Position numbers and translations under genes: made by a program. A DNA stretch of 64,000 bases from Stenotrophomonas terrae (GTDB taxonomy: Bacteria; Pseudomonadota; Gammaproteobacteria; Xanthomonadales; Xanthomonadaceae), in NCBI RefSeq assembly GCF_001431465.1, contig NZ_LDJJ01000017.1:124001-188000 (forward strand). Reading direction: 5' to 3'. Of the stretch, positions 27,238-37,123 are shown in pieces (within the stretch, counting starts at the first letter, position 1; each line of letters begins with the position of its first letter). A model generated the notes under the pieces. That model made no database searches and had not been told where the DNA came from. It saw nothing but the letters and a program-made list of their open reading frames with translations.

Positions 27238-28312
27238 ATTGGCCCGTTGGCTGCAGCAGTTGGACGGCCTGTTCCGGTTGTTCAACTACATTACTTTCCG
27301 CGGCATCCTGGCTGCGCTGACCGCGTTGTCGCTGTCCCTGTGGCTGGGGCCGATGGCGATCCGTCGCCTGGCCCAGCTCAAGGGCGGCCAGCCGATCCGC
27401 AAGGACGGCCCGCAGTCGCATTTCTCCAAGGCCGGCACGCCGACCATGGGCGGCGGCTTGATCCTGACCACGGTGCTGGTGTCGGTGCTGCTGTGGGGTG
27501 ACCTGCGCAACCGTTATGTGTGGTTGGTGCTGGTGGTGATGCTGTGCTTTGGCGCCATCGGCTGGTACGACGACTGGTTGAAGATCGCCAAGCGCGACCC
27601 GAACGGCCTGAAGTCGCGCTGGAAGTACGCGCTGCAGTCGATCTTCGGCCTGGCCGCTGGCATCTTTCTGTACAAGACCGCAGTGGTACCGGCCGAGCTC
27701 ACCTTCTACATCCCGATGTTCAAGTCGATTGCGCTGCCGCTGGCGGGCATCAGCTTCGTCGCGATTGCCTACTTCTGGATCGTCGGCTTCTCCAACGCGG
27801 TCAATCTGACCGATGGCCTGGACGGGCTGGCGATCATGCCGACGGTGCTGGTGGCCTGTGCGCTGGGCGTGTTCGCCTATGCCTCGGGCAATGCGGTGTT
27901 CTCCAGCTACCTGCAGATCCCGCAGATTCCCGGTGCCGGTGAACTGGTCATCATCTGCGCGGCGATCGCCGGCGCGGGCCTGGGCTTCCTCTGGTTCAAC
28001 ACCTATCCGGCCATGGTCTTCATGGGCGACGTCGGCGCGCTGGCGCTGGGTGCGGTGCTGGGCACCATCGCGGTGATCGTGCGCCAGGAACTGGTGCTGG
28101 TGATCATGGGCGGCGTGTTCGTGATCGAAACCCTGTCGGTGATGATCCAGGTGGCCTCGTTCAAGCTCACCGGCAAGCGTGTGTTCCGCATGGCGCCGAT
28201 CCATCACCACTTTGAACTGAAGGGCTGGCCGGAGCCGCGCGTGATCGTGCGCTTCTGGATCATCTCGGTGGTGCTGGTGCTTATCGGCCTGGCAACCCTG
28301 AAGGTGCGGTGA
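27227..28312 (+). CDS. mraY: phospho-MurNAc-pentapeptide transferase MraY
   Basis: MraY moves phospho-MurNAc-pentapeptide onto undecaprenyl phosphate to form lipid I. The 361-residue, ten-helix membrane protein carries the conserved [25 protein letters not shown] and IHHHFE motifs that hold the magnesium and substrate sites. Its start lies 11 bp inside murF. The next gene is ftsW, not murD as in most Gammaproteobacteria. Confidence 0.97.
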   Translation: MLLELARWLQQLDGLFRLFNYITFRGILAALTALSLSLWLGPMAIRRLAQLKGGQPIRKDGPQSHFSKAGTPTMGGGLILTTVLVSVLLWGDLRNRYVWLVLVVMLCFGAIGWYDDWLKIAKRDPNGLKSRWKYALQSIFGLAAGIFLYKTAVVPAELTFYIPMFKSIALPLAGISFVAIAYFWIVGFSNAVNLTDGLDGLAIMPTVLVACALGVFAYASGNAVFSSYLQIPQIPGAGELVIICAAIAGAGLGFLWFNTYPAMVFMGDVGALALGAVLGTIAVIVRQELVLVIMGGVFVIETLSVMIQVASFKLTGKRVFRMAPIHHHFELKGWPEPRVIVRFWIISVVLVLIGLATLKVR

Positions 28313-29631
28313 TGGACGATTACTCGCGTCAGGCAACCCGACTTGAAGCCATTGGTGGCAGCTACGACAAGTGGCTGCTCGGCGCCGCCGTGGCGCTGGC
28401 TTCGATCGGGATCGTGATGGTGGCTTCCAGCTCCATCGCGCTGACGCAGAGTCCGTTCTATTACCTGACCCGCCACCTGATCTTCATTGCCATCGGCGTG
28501 ATCCTCGCCGCGGTGACGATGCGGGTGGAGCTGAAGGAAATCGAGAAGTACAACCAGCTGTTGTTGCTGGGCTGCTTCGCGCTGCTGATCGTGGTGTTCA
28601 TCCCGGGCCTGGGCAGCAGCGTCAACGGTGCGCAGCGCTGGATCAACCTGGGCTTCTCCAAGTTCCAGACCGTGGAAGCGGTCAAGGTGCTTTATATCGT
28701 CTGGTTGTCCAGCTACCTGGTGCGCTTCCGCGACGAGGTCAATGCCACCTGGCAGGCCATGCTCAAGCCGGTCGGCGTGGTCGGCGTGCTGGTCGTGCTG
28801 CTGCTGCTGCAGCCGGACTTTGGTTCCTCGATGCTGCTGCTGGGCATCACCACCTGCATGTTGGTACTCGGTGGCGCACAGATCACCCGCATCATCCTGC
28901 CGGTGCTGCTGCTGTTGCCGGGCCTGATCGCGCTGGTGATCTTCGAGCCCTACCGCATGCGTCGCGTCACTTCGTTCATGGATCCGTGGCAAGACCAGCT
29001 GGGCTCGGGTTACCAGCTGTCCAACGCGCTGATGGCCATCGGCCGTGGCGAGTGGACCGGTGTGGGCCTGGGTGCCTCGATCCAGAAGCTGAACTACCTG
29101 CCCGAATCGCATACCGATTTCATCTTCTCGGTGATTGCCGAGGAGCTGGGCTTCCTGGGTGTGTGCGGCATCATCAGCCTGTACGTACTGCTGGTTGGCC
29201 GTGCCTTCTGGCTGGGCATGCGCTGCATCGAGATGCGCCGCCACTTTGCCGGTTACATCGCCTTCGGCATCGCCCTGTGGATAAGCCTGCAGACCTTCGT
29301 CTCGATTGGCGTCAACCTGGGCATGCTGCCGACCAAGGGCCTGACCCTGCCGTTGATCTCCTCCGGCGGTTCCAGCGTGATGATGACCTGCGTGGCGATG
29401 GGCCTGCTGCTGCGTGTGTCCTATGAATACAACCGCGCGGTGCGCCGCCAGGAAGTGCGCGAGGACCTCGACGGCGCCGAGCTGGATGTGGCCGAAGTGC
29501 ACGAGAACGAACCGGCCGAGCCGCGCAGCGAAACCGCTACCGCGGTTGCCGCCGCCATGCAGAGCAGCGCCGCGCGCGGCACCAGCCGCATGCAGCAGCG
29601 GGTTGAGCCGACCTTCGGGAGGATTGCCTGA
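28312..29631 (+). CDS. ftsW: septal peptidoglycan polymerase FtsW
   Basis: FtsW is the SEDS-family glycosyltransferase that polymerises lipid II at the septum with FtsI. The 439-residue product has about ten membrane helices and the SEDS hallmarks [34 protein letters not shown] and [13 protein letters not shown] 28312 overlaps the mraY stop (TGATG). An in-frame GTG directly upstream (28309) is less likely. The C-terminal 60 residues are a soluble Glu/Ala-rich tail. Confidence 0.96.
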   Translation: MDDYSRQATRLEAIGGSYDKWLLGAAVALASIGIVMVASSSIALTQSPFYYLTRHLIFIAIGVILAAVTMRVELKEIEKYNQLLLLGCFALLIVVFIPGLGSSVNGAQRWINLGFSKFQTVEAVKVLYIVWLSSYLVRFRDEVNATWQAMLKPVGVVGVLVVLLLLQPDFGSSMLLLGITTCMLVLGGAQITRIILPVLLLLPGLIALVIFEPYRMRRVTSFMDPWQDQLGSGYQLSNALMAIGRGEWTGVGLGASIQKLNYLPESHTDFIFSVIAEELGFLGVCGIISLYVLLVGRAFWLGMRCIEMRRHFAGYIAFGIALWISLQTFVSIGVNLGMLPTKGLTLPLISSGGSSVMMTCVAMGLLLRVSYEYNRAVRRQEVREDLDGAELDVAEVHENEPAEPRSETATAVAAAMQSSAARGTSRMQQRVEPTFGRIA

Positions 29632-30728
29632 TGGCCGGCCCGAACGCCAAGCAGGACCCGCGTCCGGTGATGATCATGGCCGGCGGTACCGGTGGCCATA
29701 TCTTCCCGGGCCTGGCCGTGGCCAAGGTGCTGCGCGAGCGCGGCATTCCAGTCACCTGGCTGGGTGCCGACGGTGCGATGGAAACCCGGCTGGTCCCGCA
29801 GCACGATATCCATGTCGATACGCTGGCCATCTCCGGCCTGCGCGGCAAGGGCAAGTTGGCGCTGCTGGGTGCACCAATCCGGGTGATGCGCGCGATTCGC
29901 AGTGCAGGTTATGTGCTGCGTGATCGCAAGCCACGTGCGGTGGTTGCGTTTGGCGGTTTTGCATCCGGTCCGGGCGGCATCGCCGCGCGCCTGCACGGCT
30001 TGCCGCTGCTGGTGCACGAACAGAACCGTGCGCCGGGCATGACCAACCGCATCCTGTCGCGCTTTGCACGTCGTGTGCTGTCCGGCTTCCCGGGCAGCTT
30101 CGCCGGTGGCAAGGAAGAAGTGGTTGGCAATCCGGTGCGCGCCGAGATCGCTGCATTGCCGGCACCGGAACAGCGTCTGGCCGGTCGTAGCGGCCCGATG
30201 CGGGTGCTGGTGCTGGGCGGCAGCCAGGGCGCCCGCGCACTGAACAACGCCATGCCCAAGGCATTGGCCGCGTTGGCTGACAGCGTCGCCATCGAAGTCT
30301 GGCACCAGTGCGGCGAGAAGCTGCACGAAGAAGCCCTGCAGGCCTATCGCGCCGCAGGCGTGGACGGCCGCGTCGACATGTTCATCAAGGACATGGCCGC
30401 TGCCTATAGCTGGGCCGATCTGGTGGTGTGCCGTTCCGGCGCGTCGACCCTGGCCGAGTTGTGCGCGGTGGGTATCGGCAGTGTGCTGGTGCCGTTTGCC
30501 GCCGCGGTCGACGACCACCAGACCCGCAATGCCGAATATCTGGTTGAACGCGGCGCTGCCGAACTGCTCAAGCAGGACGACGCGCTGGCGATCAACCTGG
30601 AAGGCGTGCTGCGCACGCTGGCAAACAATCCCGGCCACCGCATGCAGATGGCGCAAGCCGCGCGTGCGCTGGCCAAGGTCGATGCGGCCGAACGCATCGC
30701 AGACATCATTCTTGAGGAAGCAGCATGA
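29631..30728 (+). CDS. murG: UDP-GlcNAc:lipid I N-acetylglucosaminyltransferase MurG
   Basis: MurG is the peripheral membrane GT-B enzyme that converts lipid I to lipid II. The 365-residue product has [16 protein letters not shown] at the start of the N domain, [23 protein letters not shown] at the start of the C domain and [11 protein letters not shown] in the UDP-GlcNAc site. GGGAGG at 29618-29623 and a TGATG overlap with ftsW support the start. Its stop codon overlaps the ATG of a 16-codon micro-ORF. Confidence 0.97.
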   Translation: MAGPNAKQDPRPVMIMAGGTGGHIFPGLAVAKVLRERGIPVTWLGADGAMETRLVPQHDIHVDTLAISGLRGKGKLALLGAPIRVMRAIRSAGYVLRDRKPRAVVAFGGFASGPGGIAARLHGLPLLVHEQNRAPGMTNRILSRFARRVLSGFPGSFAGGKEEVVGNPVRAEIAALPAPEQRLAGRSGPMRVLVLGGSQGARALNNAMPKALAALADSVAIEVWHQCGEKLHEEALQAYRAAGVDGRVDMFIKDMAAAYSWADLVVCRSGASTLAELCAVGIGSVLVPFAAAVDDHQTRNAEYLVERGAAELLKQDDALAINLEGVLRTLANNPGHRMQMAQAARALAKVDAAERIADIILEEAA

Positions 30729-30775
30729 ACACGGCATCGCGCACCCGCGCCAGCCACACCGGAGGCCAGGCATGA
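30725..30775 (+). CDS. 16-codon micro-ORF bridging murG and murC
   Basis: Reading [16 protein letters not shown], it starts at ATG 30725, inside an ATGA overlap with the murG stop, and ends at TGA 30773-30775, which overlaps the murC ATG 30772 (again ATGA). It therefore spans the intergenic gap exactly and contains the murC Shine-Dalgarno. It probably serves as a translational coupling relay rather than encoding a functional peptide. Confidence 0.4.
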   Translation: MNTASRTRASHTGGQA

Positions 30776-32208
30776 TCCGCCGCCTCAATGACACCACTGA
30801 CCTGGTCCGTGCATTCCCGCGCGTGCATTTCGTCGGCATCGGCGGCACCGGCATGAGCGGCATCGCCGAAGTGATGCTGACCCTGGGCTATGAAGTTTCC
30901 GGTTCGGACAACGCTGACAACGCCGCCACCCGCCGCCTGGCGCGGCTGGGCGCGCGCGTGATGCGCGGCCATTCCGCTGCCAACGTGCTGGGCACCGATT
31001 GCATCGTGGTTTCCAGCGCCATCCGCGACGACAACGCCGAGCTGATGGAAGCGCGTAGCCAGCGCATTCCGATCATGCCGCGCGCGGCGATGCTGGCCGA
31101 GCTGATGCGTTTCCGTCGCGGCATCGCCGTTGCCGGTACCCATGGCAAGACCACCACCACCTCGCTGACCGCCGCGATCCTGAGCGAAGGCAAGCTGGAC
31201 CCGACCTTCGTCATCGGTGGCCAGCTGCTTGCTGCCGGCGCCAATGCCAAGCTCGGCGGTGGCCAGTGGCTGGTGGCTGAGGCCGATGAAAGCGATGGCA
31301 GCTTCCTGCGCCTGAACCCGCTGGTGGCGGTGATCACCAATATCGATGCCGACCATCTGGAAAACTACGGCAACGATTTCGCCCGCGTGCAGGCAGCGTT
31401 CGCCGAGTTCCTGCAGCGCCTGCCGTTCTACGGCCTGGCCGTGCTGTGCATCGATGATCCGGAAGTGGCCGCGTTGGCTGCCAAGACCCCGCGTCACGTG
31501 ATGAGCTACGGCTTGAGCAGCAATGCCGACGTGCGTGCCGAGGACGTGGTGCAGGATGGCCCGCGCATGCGCTTCACCCTGCGCCTGCCGGAAGGCACCA
31601 GCGTGCCGGTGACCCTGGCGCTGCCGGGCAAGCACAACGTGCTCAACGCACTGGCCGCCGCTGCGGTGGCCTGGCAGTTGGGCGTGGCACCGGAAGACAT
31701 TGCCGCCGCACTGGAGAAGTTCGAAGGCGTTGGCCGTCGCTTCAACGACCTGGGCGAAGTCACCACCCACAAGGGTGCCAAGGTGCGCGTGATCGACGAT
31801 TACGGCCACCACCCGCGTGAGCTGGAAGCCGTGTTCGCCGCTGCCCGTGGTGGCTGGCCGGACAAGCGGCTGGTCGTGGCCTTCCAGCCGCACCGTTACA
31901 GCCGTACCCGCGATCAGTTCGATGCCTTCGCCGCCGTGCTGTCGGAAGTGGACGCGCTGGTGTTGAGCGAGGTCTACCCGGCCGGCGAAGCGCCGATTCC
32001 CGGTGCCGATTCCAAGTCGCTGGCACGTGCCATCCGTGCGCGCGGCCGGAGCGAGCCGGTGGTGGTGAGTCATTCCGCCGACCTGGCCTCGGTGCTGCCG
32101 GACGTGCTGCAGGACGGCGATCTGCTGCTGATGATGGGGGCGGGCGACATCGGCGCCGTTGTCCAGCAGGTGGTCACCGACGGCTTCCAGGAGGCCAAGG
32201 GCGAATGA
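30772..32208 (+). CDS. murC: UDP-N-acetylmuramate-L-alanine ligase MurC
   Basis: MurC adds L-Ala to UDP-MurNAc, the first Mur-ligase step. The 478-residue product has the Rossmann motif HFVGIGGTGMSG, the ATP loop GTHGKTTTTS, EADESDGSFL and DDYGHHPRE. GGAGG at 30761-30765 lies 6 nt from ATG 30772. The stop overlaps a 31-codon micro-ORF rather than ddl, the gene usually found here. Confidence 0.97.
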   Translation: MIRRLNDTTDLVRAFPRVHFVGIGGTGMSGIAEVMLTLGYEVSGSDNADNAATRRLARLGARVMRGHSAANVLGTDCIVVSSAIRDDNAELMEARSQRIPIMPRAAMLAELMRFRRGIAVAGTHGKTTTTSLTAAILSEGKLDPTFVIGGQLLAAGANAKLGGGQWLVAEADESDGSFLRLNPLVAVITNIDADHLENYGNDFARVQAAFAEFLQRLPFYGLAVLCIDDPEVAALAAKTPRHVMSYGLSSNADVRAEDVVQDGPRMRFTLRLPEGTSVPVTLALPGKHNVLNALAAAAVAWQLGVAPEDIAAALEKFEGVGRRFNDLGEVTTHKGAKVRVIDDYGHHPRELEAVFAAARGGWPDKRLVVAFQPHRYSRTRDQFDAFAAVLSEVDALVLSEVYPAGEAPIPGADSKSLARAIRARGRSEPVVVSHSADLASVLPDVLQDGDLLLMMGAGDIGAVVQQVVTDGFQEAKGE

Positions 32209-32303
32209 TGCCTATCGCGCTGCCGCTGCGTCGTAACCACGCAACCGCGATGCGGGATGTGGCGGTCGCGTGCGGCCGCGTTGCCGGGGAGGGCGCACGA
32301 TGA
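32208..32303 (+). CDS. 31-codon micro-ORF in the usual ddl slot
   Basis: It starts at ATG 32208 in a TGATG overlap with the murC stop, and its TGA (32301-32303) overlaps the ftsQ ATG 32300. The peptide is basic, beginning MPIALPLRR and including AVACGRVAGEG. The latter is faintly like the GRVAVLxGG start of Ddl proteins, so it may be a remnant of a deleted ddl gene or simply a coupling ORF. Function as a protein is doubtful. Confidence 0.4.
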   Translation: MPIALPLRRNHATAMRDVAVACGRVAGEGAR

Positions 32304-33028
32304 ATGCCGTGCTGCGCATGCTCGCCTGGTTGCTGGCCATCGCTTTGGTGGTGCTGCCGGTGGTGGCCGTGGTCAATGGCTGGGTTGGCGCCGAGCGCTG
32401 GCCGCTGGCCAAGCTGCGGGTGCATGGCGAGTTCAAGCGCGTGCCGCCGGAAGAACTGCAGAAGGCCTTGCTGCCTTATGCGCGCTCGGGCTTCTTTGCA
32501 GTGAAGCTGCAGGACGCGCAGAACGCGGTGGAAAAACTGCCGTGGGTGGAAAGCGCGCAGGTCCGCAAGCAATGGCCGGATGTGCTGGAAGTGACCATCG
32601 TCGAGCACCGCCCGTTCGCACGCTGGGGCAAGGATCGGTTGCTGTCCGAGCAGGGCCGCTTGTTCGCGGTGCCGCACGGGTTGGAGAACGCGCCGCTGCC
32701 CGAACTCGACGGCCCCGATGGCATGACCACCGAAGTGGTCGAGCTGTACAACGATTCCCGCGCATTGTTCGCACCGGCCGGTGTGGACGTGCAGAAAGTG
32801 GCGATGGACGCGCGTGGCAGCTGGTCGCTGGCGCTGGATAACGGCACCGAAGTGGTCATTGGCCGCAACGATGCGCGCTCACGGCTGAGCCGTTTCGTGC
32901 GCGTACTGCCACAGCTGACCCGTACCCAGGTGCCGATCGTGCGCGCCGACCTTCGCTATACCAATGGTTTCACGCTGAGCTGGGGAACCCCGCCGCCGGC
33001 AACAAAGCAGACGCAGGACAGGACATGA
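32300..33028 (+). CDS. ftsQ: cell division protein FtsQ
   Basis: FtsQ is a bitopic divisome protein that binds FtsL and FtsB. The 242-residue product has a cytoplasmic stub, a membrane helix (about residues 6-27), a POTRA domain (LAKLRVHGEFKRVPPEELQKAL through VTIVEHRP) and a beta domain. GGGGAGGG at 32286-32293, 6 nt before ATG 32300, decides the start over an upstream in-frame codon. The stop overlaps ftsA by ATGA. Confidence 0.95.
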   Translation: MNAVLRMLAWLLAIALVVLPVVAVVNGWVGAERWPLAKLRVHGEFKRVPPEELQKALLPYARSGFFAVKLQDAQNAVEKLPWVESAQVRKQWPDVLEVTIVEHRPFARWGKDRLLSEQGRLFAVPHGLENAPLPELDGPDGMTTEVVELYNDSRALFAPAGVDVQKVAMDARGSWSLALDNGTEVVIGRNDARSRLSRFVRVLPQLTRTQVPIVRADLRYTNGFTLSWGTPPPATKQTQDRT

Positions 33029-34260
33029 ATCGCAAGGGAGACAAATCACTGATCGTTGGCCTGGACATCGGCACCTCCAAGGTGGTGGCGCTGGTTGGCG
33101 AGTATTCGCCGGGCAGCCCGATCGAGGTCATCGGTATCGGCTCGCACGAGTCGCGCGGTCTCAAGCGCGGCGTGGTGGTGGACATTGAATCCACCGTGCA
33201 GTCGATCCAGCGGGCGATCGAAGAAGCCGAGCTGATGGCCGGCTGCGAGATCCGCTCGGTGTACGCCTCGATTTCCGGCAACCATGTGCAGTGCCGCAAC
33301 TCGCAGGGCATCACCCCGATCCGCGAAGGCGAAGTGAGCTGGGGCGATCTGGATCGCGTGCTGGAAGCGGCCAAGGCCGTCGCCATCCCCGCCGACCAGA
33401 AGATCCTGCACGCCATCCCGCGCGAATACGTGCTGGATGATTCGCAGGAAGGCATCCGCAATCCGGTCGGCATGACCGGCGTACGCCTGGAAGTGCATGC
33501 CCATCTGGTGGTATGCGCACAGTCGGCCGCCGCCAACGTCAGCAAGTGCGTGCAGCGCTGTGGCCTGCAGGTGGATGACCTCGTGCTGTCTTCGCTGGCC
33601 TCCAGCGTGGCGGTGCTGACCGCCGATGAGCGTGAGCTGGGCGTGGTGATGGTCGATATCGGCGCCGGTACCACCGATATCGCGGTGTTCATCCAGGGCG
33701 CGATCTGCCACACCGCATCGCTGCCGATTGCCGGTGACCACGTCACCAACGACATCGCCCACATGCTGCGCACGCCGACCCCGGAAGCGGAGCAGATCAA
33801 GGTGCGTTACGCCTGTGCGCTGGCGCAGCTGGCAACGGCCGAAGAAAGCATCCAGGTGCCGTCGGTCGGCGACCGCCCGCCGCGCCGCATGCCGCGTCAT
33901 TCGCTGGCGCAGGCAGTGCAGGGCCGTTACGAGGAAATTTTCGAGATGGTGCAGGCCGAACTGCGCCGCTCGGGCTTCGAGGAAATGGTCCGCGCCGGGC
34001 TGGTGCTCAGCGGTGGCGCCTCGAAGATGGAAGGCGTGGTCGAGCTGGCCGAGGAAATGCTGCAGATGCCGGTACGCGTGGGCATTCCGCAGCACGTCAC
34101 CGGCCTGGGCGAAGTGGTCGGCAACCCGGTGCATGCCACCGGCGTGGGCCTGCTGCTGATGGGCAGCCAGATCGAACACCCACGGCGTCCGTCGCTGCCC
34201 ACCGGGCGCGCCGGCAGCATGTTCAACAAGTTGAAGAACTGGTTCCGCGGCGAGTTCTGA
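33025..34260 (+). CDS. ftsA: cell division protein FtsA
   Basis: FtsA is the actin-like protein that tethers FtsZ to the membrane. The 411-residue product has the phosphate-1 motif VGLDIGTSKV, phosphate-2 VMVDIGAGTTDIAVF and adenosine motif VLSGGASKMEG. Its C-terminus is the amphipathic membrane helix FNKLKNWFRGEF. The 1C domain residues lie between about 85 and 160. The start overlaps ftsQ by ATGA; 216 bp separate it from ftsZ. Confidence 0.97.
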   Translation: MNRKGDKSLIVGLDIGTSKVVALVGEYSPGSPIEVIGIGSHESRGLKRGVVVDIESTVQSIQRAIEEAELMAGCEIRSVYASISGNHVQCRNSQGITPIREGEVSWGDLDRVLEAAKAVAIPADQKILHAIPREYVLDDSQEGIRNPVGMTGVRLEVHAHLVVCAQSAAANVSKCVQRCGLQVDDLVLSSLASSVAVLTADERELGVVMVDIGAGTTDIAVFIQGAICHTASLPIAGDHVTNDIAHMLRTPTPEAEQIKVRYACALAQLATAEESIQVPSVGDRPPRRMPRHSLAQAVQGRYEEIFEMVQAELRRSGFEEMVRAGLVLSGGASKMEGVVELAEEMLQMPVRVGIPQHVTGLGEVVGNPVHATGVGLLLMGSQIEHPRRPSLPTGRAGSMFNKLKNWFRGEF

Positions 34261-34275
34261 GCGCGGTGCCGGTGG

Positions 34276-34356
34276 TAGAGCAGTGAGGCAGTCAGAACGA
34301 CAAGCAGTAAGGCAAGACGAAGTGCAGTAACGCAGTCATTGAAGCAGGCAACAACC
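34276..34356. repeat. short GCAGT-type repeats between ftsA and ftsZ
   Basis: GCAGT or GCAGG recurs at least six times in about 80 bp (from AGCAGTGAGGCAGTCAG to GAAGCAGGCAAC) within the 216-bp ftsA-ftsZ gap. No terminator is visible, so ftsZ can be read from upstream and possibly from a local promoter. Confidence 0.4.
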
Positions 34357-34476
34357 ACCGTGCAGGGGCAACCCGAAGCGGTATACCTAAAACAACTCGC
34401 CGGTGCGGGTGGGCGCAGCAGGAGAAGGATTCTTCCCAACGCTCGACCCAATCACGGCAATAGAGAGGACATGGAC

Positions 34477-35703
34477 ATGGCGCATTTCGAACTGATTGAA
34501 AAGATGGCACCGAACGCGGTGATCAAGGTCGTTGGCGTGGGTGGCGGCGGCGGCAACGCCGTGGCGCACATGGTCAACAGCAGCGTGGATGGCGTGGAAT
34601 TCATCACTGCCAACACCGACTCGCAGGCCATCAAGAATTGTGGCGCCAAGCTGCAGCTGCAGCTGGGCACCAACGTGACCAAGGGCCTGGGCGCAGGCGC
34701 AAACCCGGAAGTCGGCCGCCAGGCCGCACTGGAAGACCGTGAGCGCATCATGGATGCCCTGCAGGGTGCGGACATGGTGTTCATCACCGCCGGCATGGGC
34801 GGTGGCACCGGTACCGGCGCTGCGCCGGTGGTGGCACAGCTGGCCAAGGAAATGGGCATCCTGACCGTGGCCGTGGTCACCAAGCCGTTCCCGTTTGAAG
34901 GCCGTCGCCGCATGCAGGTGGCGCTGAAGGGCATCGAGGAGCTGAGCCAGCACGTCGATTCGCTGATCACCATCCCGAACGAAAAGCTGATCACCGTGCT
35001 CGGCCGCAACGCCACCATGGTGCAGGCCTTCCGTGCTGCCAACGACGTGCTGCAGGGCGCCGTGCAGGGCATCGCCGATCTGATCGTGCGCCCGGGCCTG
35101 ATCAACGTCGACTTCGCCGACGTGCGCACCGTGATGTCGGAAATGGGCCTGGCAATGATGGGCACCGGTACCGCACGCGGTGATGACCGCGCCCAGGCTG
35201 CCGCCGAAGCCGCCATCCAGAACCCGCTGCTGGACGATGTGAACCTGGCCGGCGCCAATGGCGTGCTGGTCAACATCAGCGCCGGCACCGACATCACCAT
35301 GAGCGAGTTCGACGAAATCGGCCGCACCGTGCACGCCTTCGCTTCGGAAGACGCCACCGTGGTGATCGGTACCGTGATCGATCCGGACCTGGGTGACGAG
35401 ATCAAGGTGACCGTGGTTGCCACCGGCCTGAACCGTGCCGTTGCCAAGAACGCACAGCGTCCTGGCGAACGCGGCCCGATCAAGCTGGTCCGCAACGCCA
35501 CCACCGGCCAGGCCGAGTTTGAAGAGTACGAAAGCCCGGCCGATGCCGTGGCCAAGGCCGTGGGCAACACCATGGGTATGGGCCTGCGTCGTCCGAGTTC
35601 GGACACCGTGTCTGCTTCCACCTCGTCGGCGTCGCCGGCCGCTGCAGAGCTGCCGAACGACTACCTGGACATCCCGGCGTTCCTGCGCCGCCAGGCTGAC
35701 TGA
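34477..35703 (+). CDS. ftsZ: cell division GTPase FtsZ
   Basis: FtsZ polymerises into the Z-ring. The 408-residue product shows [11 protein letters not shown], the tubulin signature [11 protein letters not shown], and the synergy-loop region around [12 protein letters not shown] short linker leads to the conserved C-terminal peptide [12 protein letters not shown] that binds FtsA and other partners. GAGAGG at 34463-34468 is 8 nt from ATG 34477 but only 2 nt from the in-frame ATG 34471, so MAHFEL is taken as the N-terminus. Confidence 0.98.
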   Translation: MAHFELIEKMAPNAVIKVVGVGGGGGNAVAHMVNSSVDGVEFITANTDSQAIKNCGAKLQLQLGTNVTKGLGAGANPEVGRQAALEDRERIMDALQGADMVFITAGMGGGTGTGAAPVVAQLAKEMGILTVAVVTKPFPFEGRRRMQVALKGIEELSQHVDSLITIPNEKLITVLGRNATMVQAFRAANDVLQGAVQGIADLIVRPGLINVDFADVRTVMSEMGLAMMGTGTARGDDRAQAAAEAAIQNPLLDDVNLAGANGVLVNISAGTDITMSEFDEIGRTVHAFASEDATVVIGTVIDPDLGDEIKVTVVATGLNRAVAKNAQRPGERGPIKLVRNATTGQAEFEEYESPADAVAKAVGNTMGMGLRRPSSDTVSASTSSASPAAAELPNDYLDIPAFLRRQAD

Positions 35704-35837
35704 TGCGTTAGCAGGGGCCGCTTGAGGCCCGGTCATCGCGTGCGCCGGCAACGGCGCCGTGGTCCGGGCACGGCTGGCCCTGGGTACACCGTTGGCACGT
35801 CGGGGCTGTCCACCCCGGCGGAAATACCATGTCCTTT

Positions 35838-35870
35838 ATCGCCGGGCCAAGGCCGGCCCGGCGATATTTT
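35838..35870 (+). terminator. intrinsic terminator closing the division operon
   Basis: ATCGCCGGGCC (35838-35848) pairs perfectly with GGCCCGGCGAT (35855-35865) across a 6-nt loop, followed by ATTTTC. It lies 135 bp after ftsZ and 119 bp before lpxC, so lpxC probably has its own promoter in 35871-35988. Confidence 0.85.
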
Positions 35871-35988
35871 CGGTACTGGACGCTAGCTGACGCGCGGATT
35901 CTGCTGCGCGCAGGGCCTGTGTTAACGCGTGTTATTCTTGTTTGCTCCCCTGGCTGCGCCTGCGCGGCCCCTCCGGCCTTACATACAC

Positions 35989-36900
35989 ATGATCCAGCAA
36001 CGCACTCTCAAGAACACGATCCGCGCCACCGGCGTCGGCCTGCACAGCGGTGACAAGGTCTATATGACCCTGCGCCCGGCGCCGGTAGACCATGGCATCG
36101 TGTTCCGGCGGGTGGATCTGGACCCGGTGGTGGAAGTCCCGGCGCGTGCCGATCTGGTCACCGAAGTCACCCTGTGCACCGGTTTGACCTGTGAAGGCGC
36201 CAAGATCCAGACCGTTGAGCACCTGATGTCGGCGCTTGCCGGCCTTGGCGTGGACAACGTCATCGTCGAACTGTCCTCGGCCGAGCTGCCGATCATGGAC
36301 GGTTCCTCTGGTCCGTTCGTGTTCCTGCTGCAGTCCGCAGGCATCGTCGAGCAGGGCGCGGCCAAGCGCTTCCTGCGCATCCTCAAGACGGTGGAAGTAC
36401 GCGACGGCGACAAGATCGCCCGTTTCGAGCCGTACGAAGGCTACAAGCTGGGTTTCACCATCCAGTTCGATCACCCGATGATCCCGGCCAAGCAGTCGCG
36501 GGTGGAGATCGAGTTCTCCTCGGCGGCCTATATCAAGGAAATCTCGCGCGCCCGTACCTTCGGCTTCATGCGCGACCTTGAGTACATGCGTGAGCGCAAC
36601 CTGGGCCTGGGCGGCTCGATGGACAACGCCATCGTGCTCGATGAATTCCGCGTGCTGAACGACGACGGCCTGCGCTATACCGACGAATTCGTGCGCCACA
36701 AGATCCTCGACGCCATTGGCGATCTGTACCTGGCCGGCGGTCAGGTGCTGGGTGCCTACGAGGGCTTCAAGTCCGGCCACGCGCTCAACAACAAGCTGGT
36801 GCGGGCCCTGTTGGCCGACCAGAGCGCCTGGGAATGGGCCAGCTATGACTCCCCGGTCGCTGCCGATCCGGTGCTGTACGGCGTCCCGGCCTACGCCTGA
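35989..36900 (+). CDS. lpxC: UDP-3-O-acyl-N-acetylglucosamine deacetylase LpxC
   Basis: LpxC is the zinc deacetylase performing the committed step of lipid A synthesis. The 303-residue product has [11 protein letters not shown] with zinc ligand His78, the MDGSSGPFV region, [17 protein letters not shown] supplying the other His and Asp ligands, and [10 protein letters not shown] with the catalytic-site histidine. ATG 35989 gives the usual [10 protein letters not shown]-terminus. It follows the ftsZ terminator. Confidence 0.97.
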   Translation: MIQQRTLKNTIRATGVGLHSGDKVYMTLRPAPVDHGIVFRRVDLDPVVEVPARADLVTEVTLCTGLTCEGAKIQTVEHLMSALAGLGVDNVIVELSSAELPIMDGSSGPFVFLLQSAGIVEQGAAKRFLRILKTVEVRDGDKIARFEPYEGYKLGFTIQFDHPMIPAKQSRVEIEFSSAAYIKEISRARTFGFMRDLEYMRERNLGLGGSMDNAIVLDEFRVLNDDGLRYTDEFVRHKILDAIGDLYLAGGQVLGAYEGFKSGHALNNKLVRALLADQSAWEWASYDSPVAADPVLYGVPAYA

Positions 36901-36971
36901 GTTCCAGACTGACCAGGTCGTAAGAGAATTGGCCGCAACGGCTACGACTAGTCCTAATTGTCATCAATTTG

Positions 36972-36990
36972 TGAACCCCATCGGGGTTCA
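36972..36990 (+). terminator. probable terminator after lpxC
   Basis: TGAACCCC-ATC-GGGGTTCA is a perfect 8-bp stem with a 3-nt loop, 71 bp after lpxC. The downstream run (AGTCTGAATTTAAC) is only partly T-rich. The 223 bp from lpxC to the convergent dciA gene hold nothing else that I can identify. Confidence 0.6.
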
Positions 36991-37123
36991 AGTCTGAATT
37001 TAACAAATAATTAACAAAAGACTAACTCCTTCGCTGCATTCCGCGGCTAGGATTCCTGCGGCCTCCAATTCCGTCCTTGGGACGAGAAGCGGAGACCGGG
37101 ACCGATCAGGTTCCCGGTGGCCT

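Noticed and set aside
28204..29502. Long minus-strand frame rich in His, Gln and Arg opposite ftsW.
   Set aside because: It is an antisense shadow of a membrane protein gene; hydrophobic codons read backwards give such His/Gln-rich sequence.
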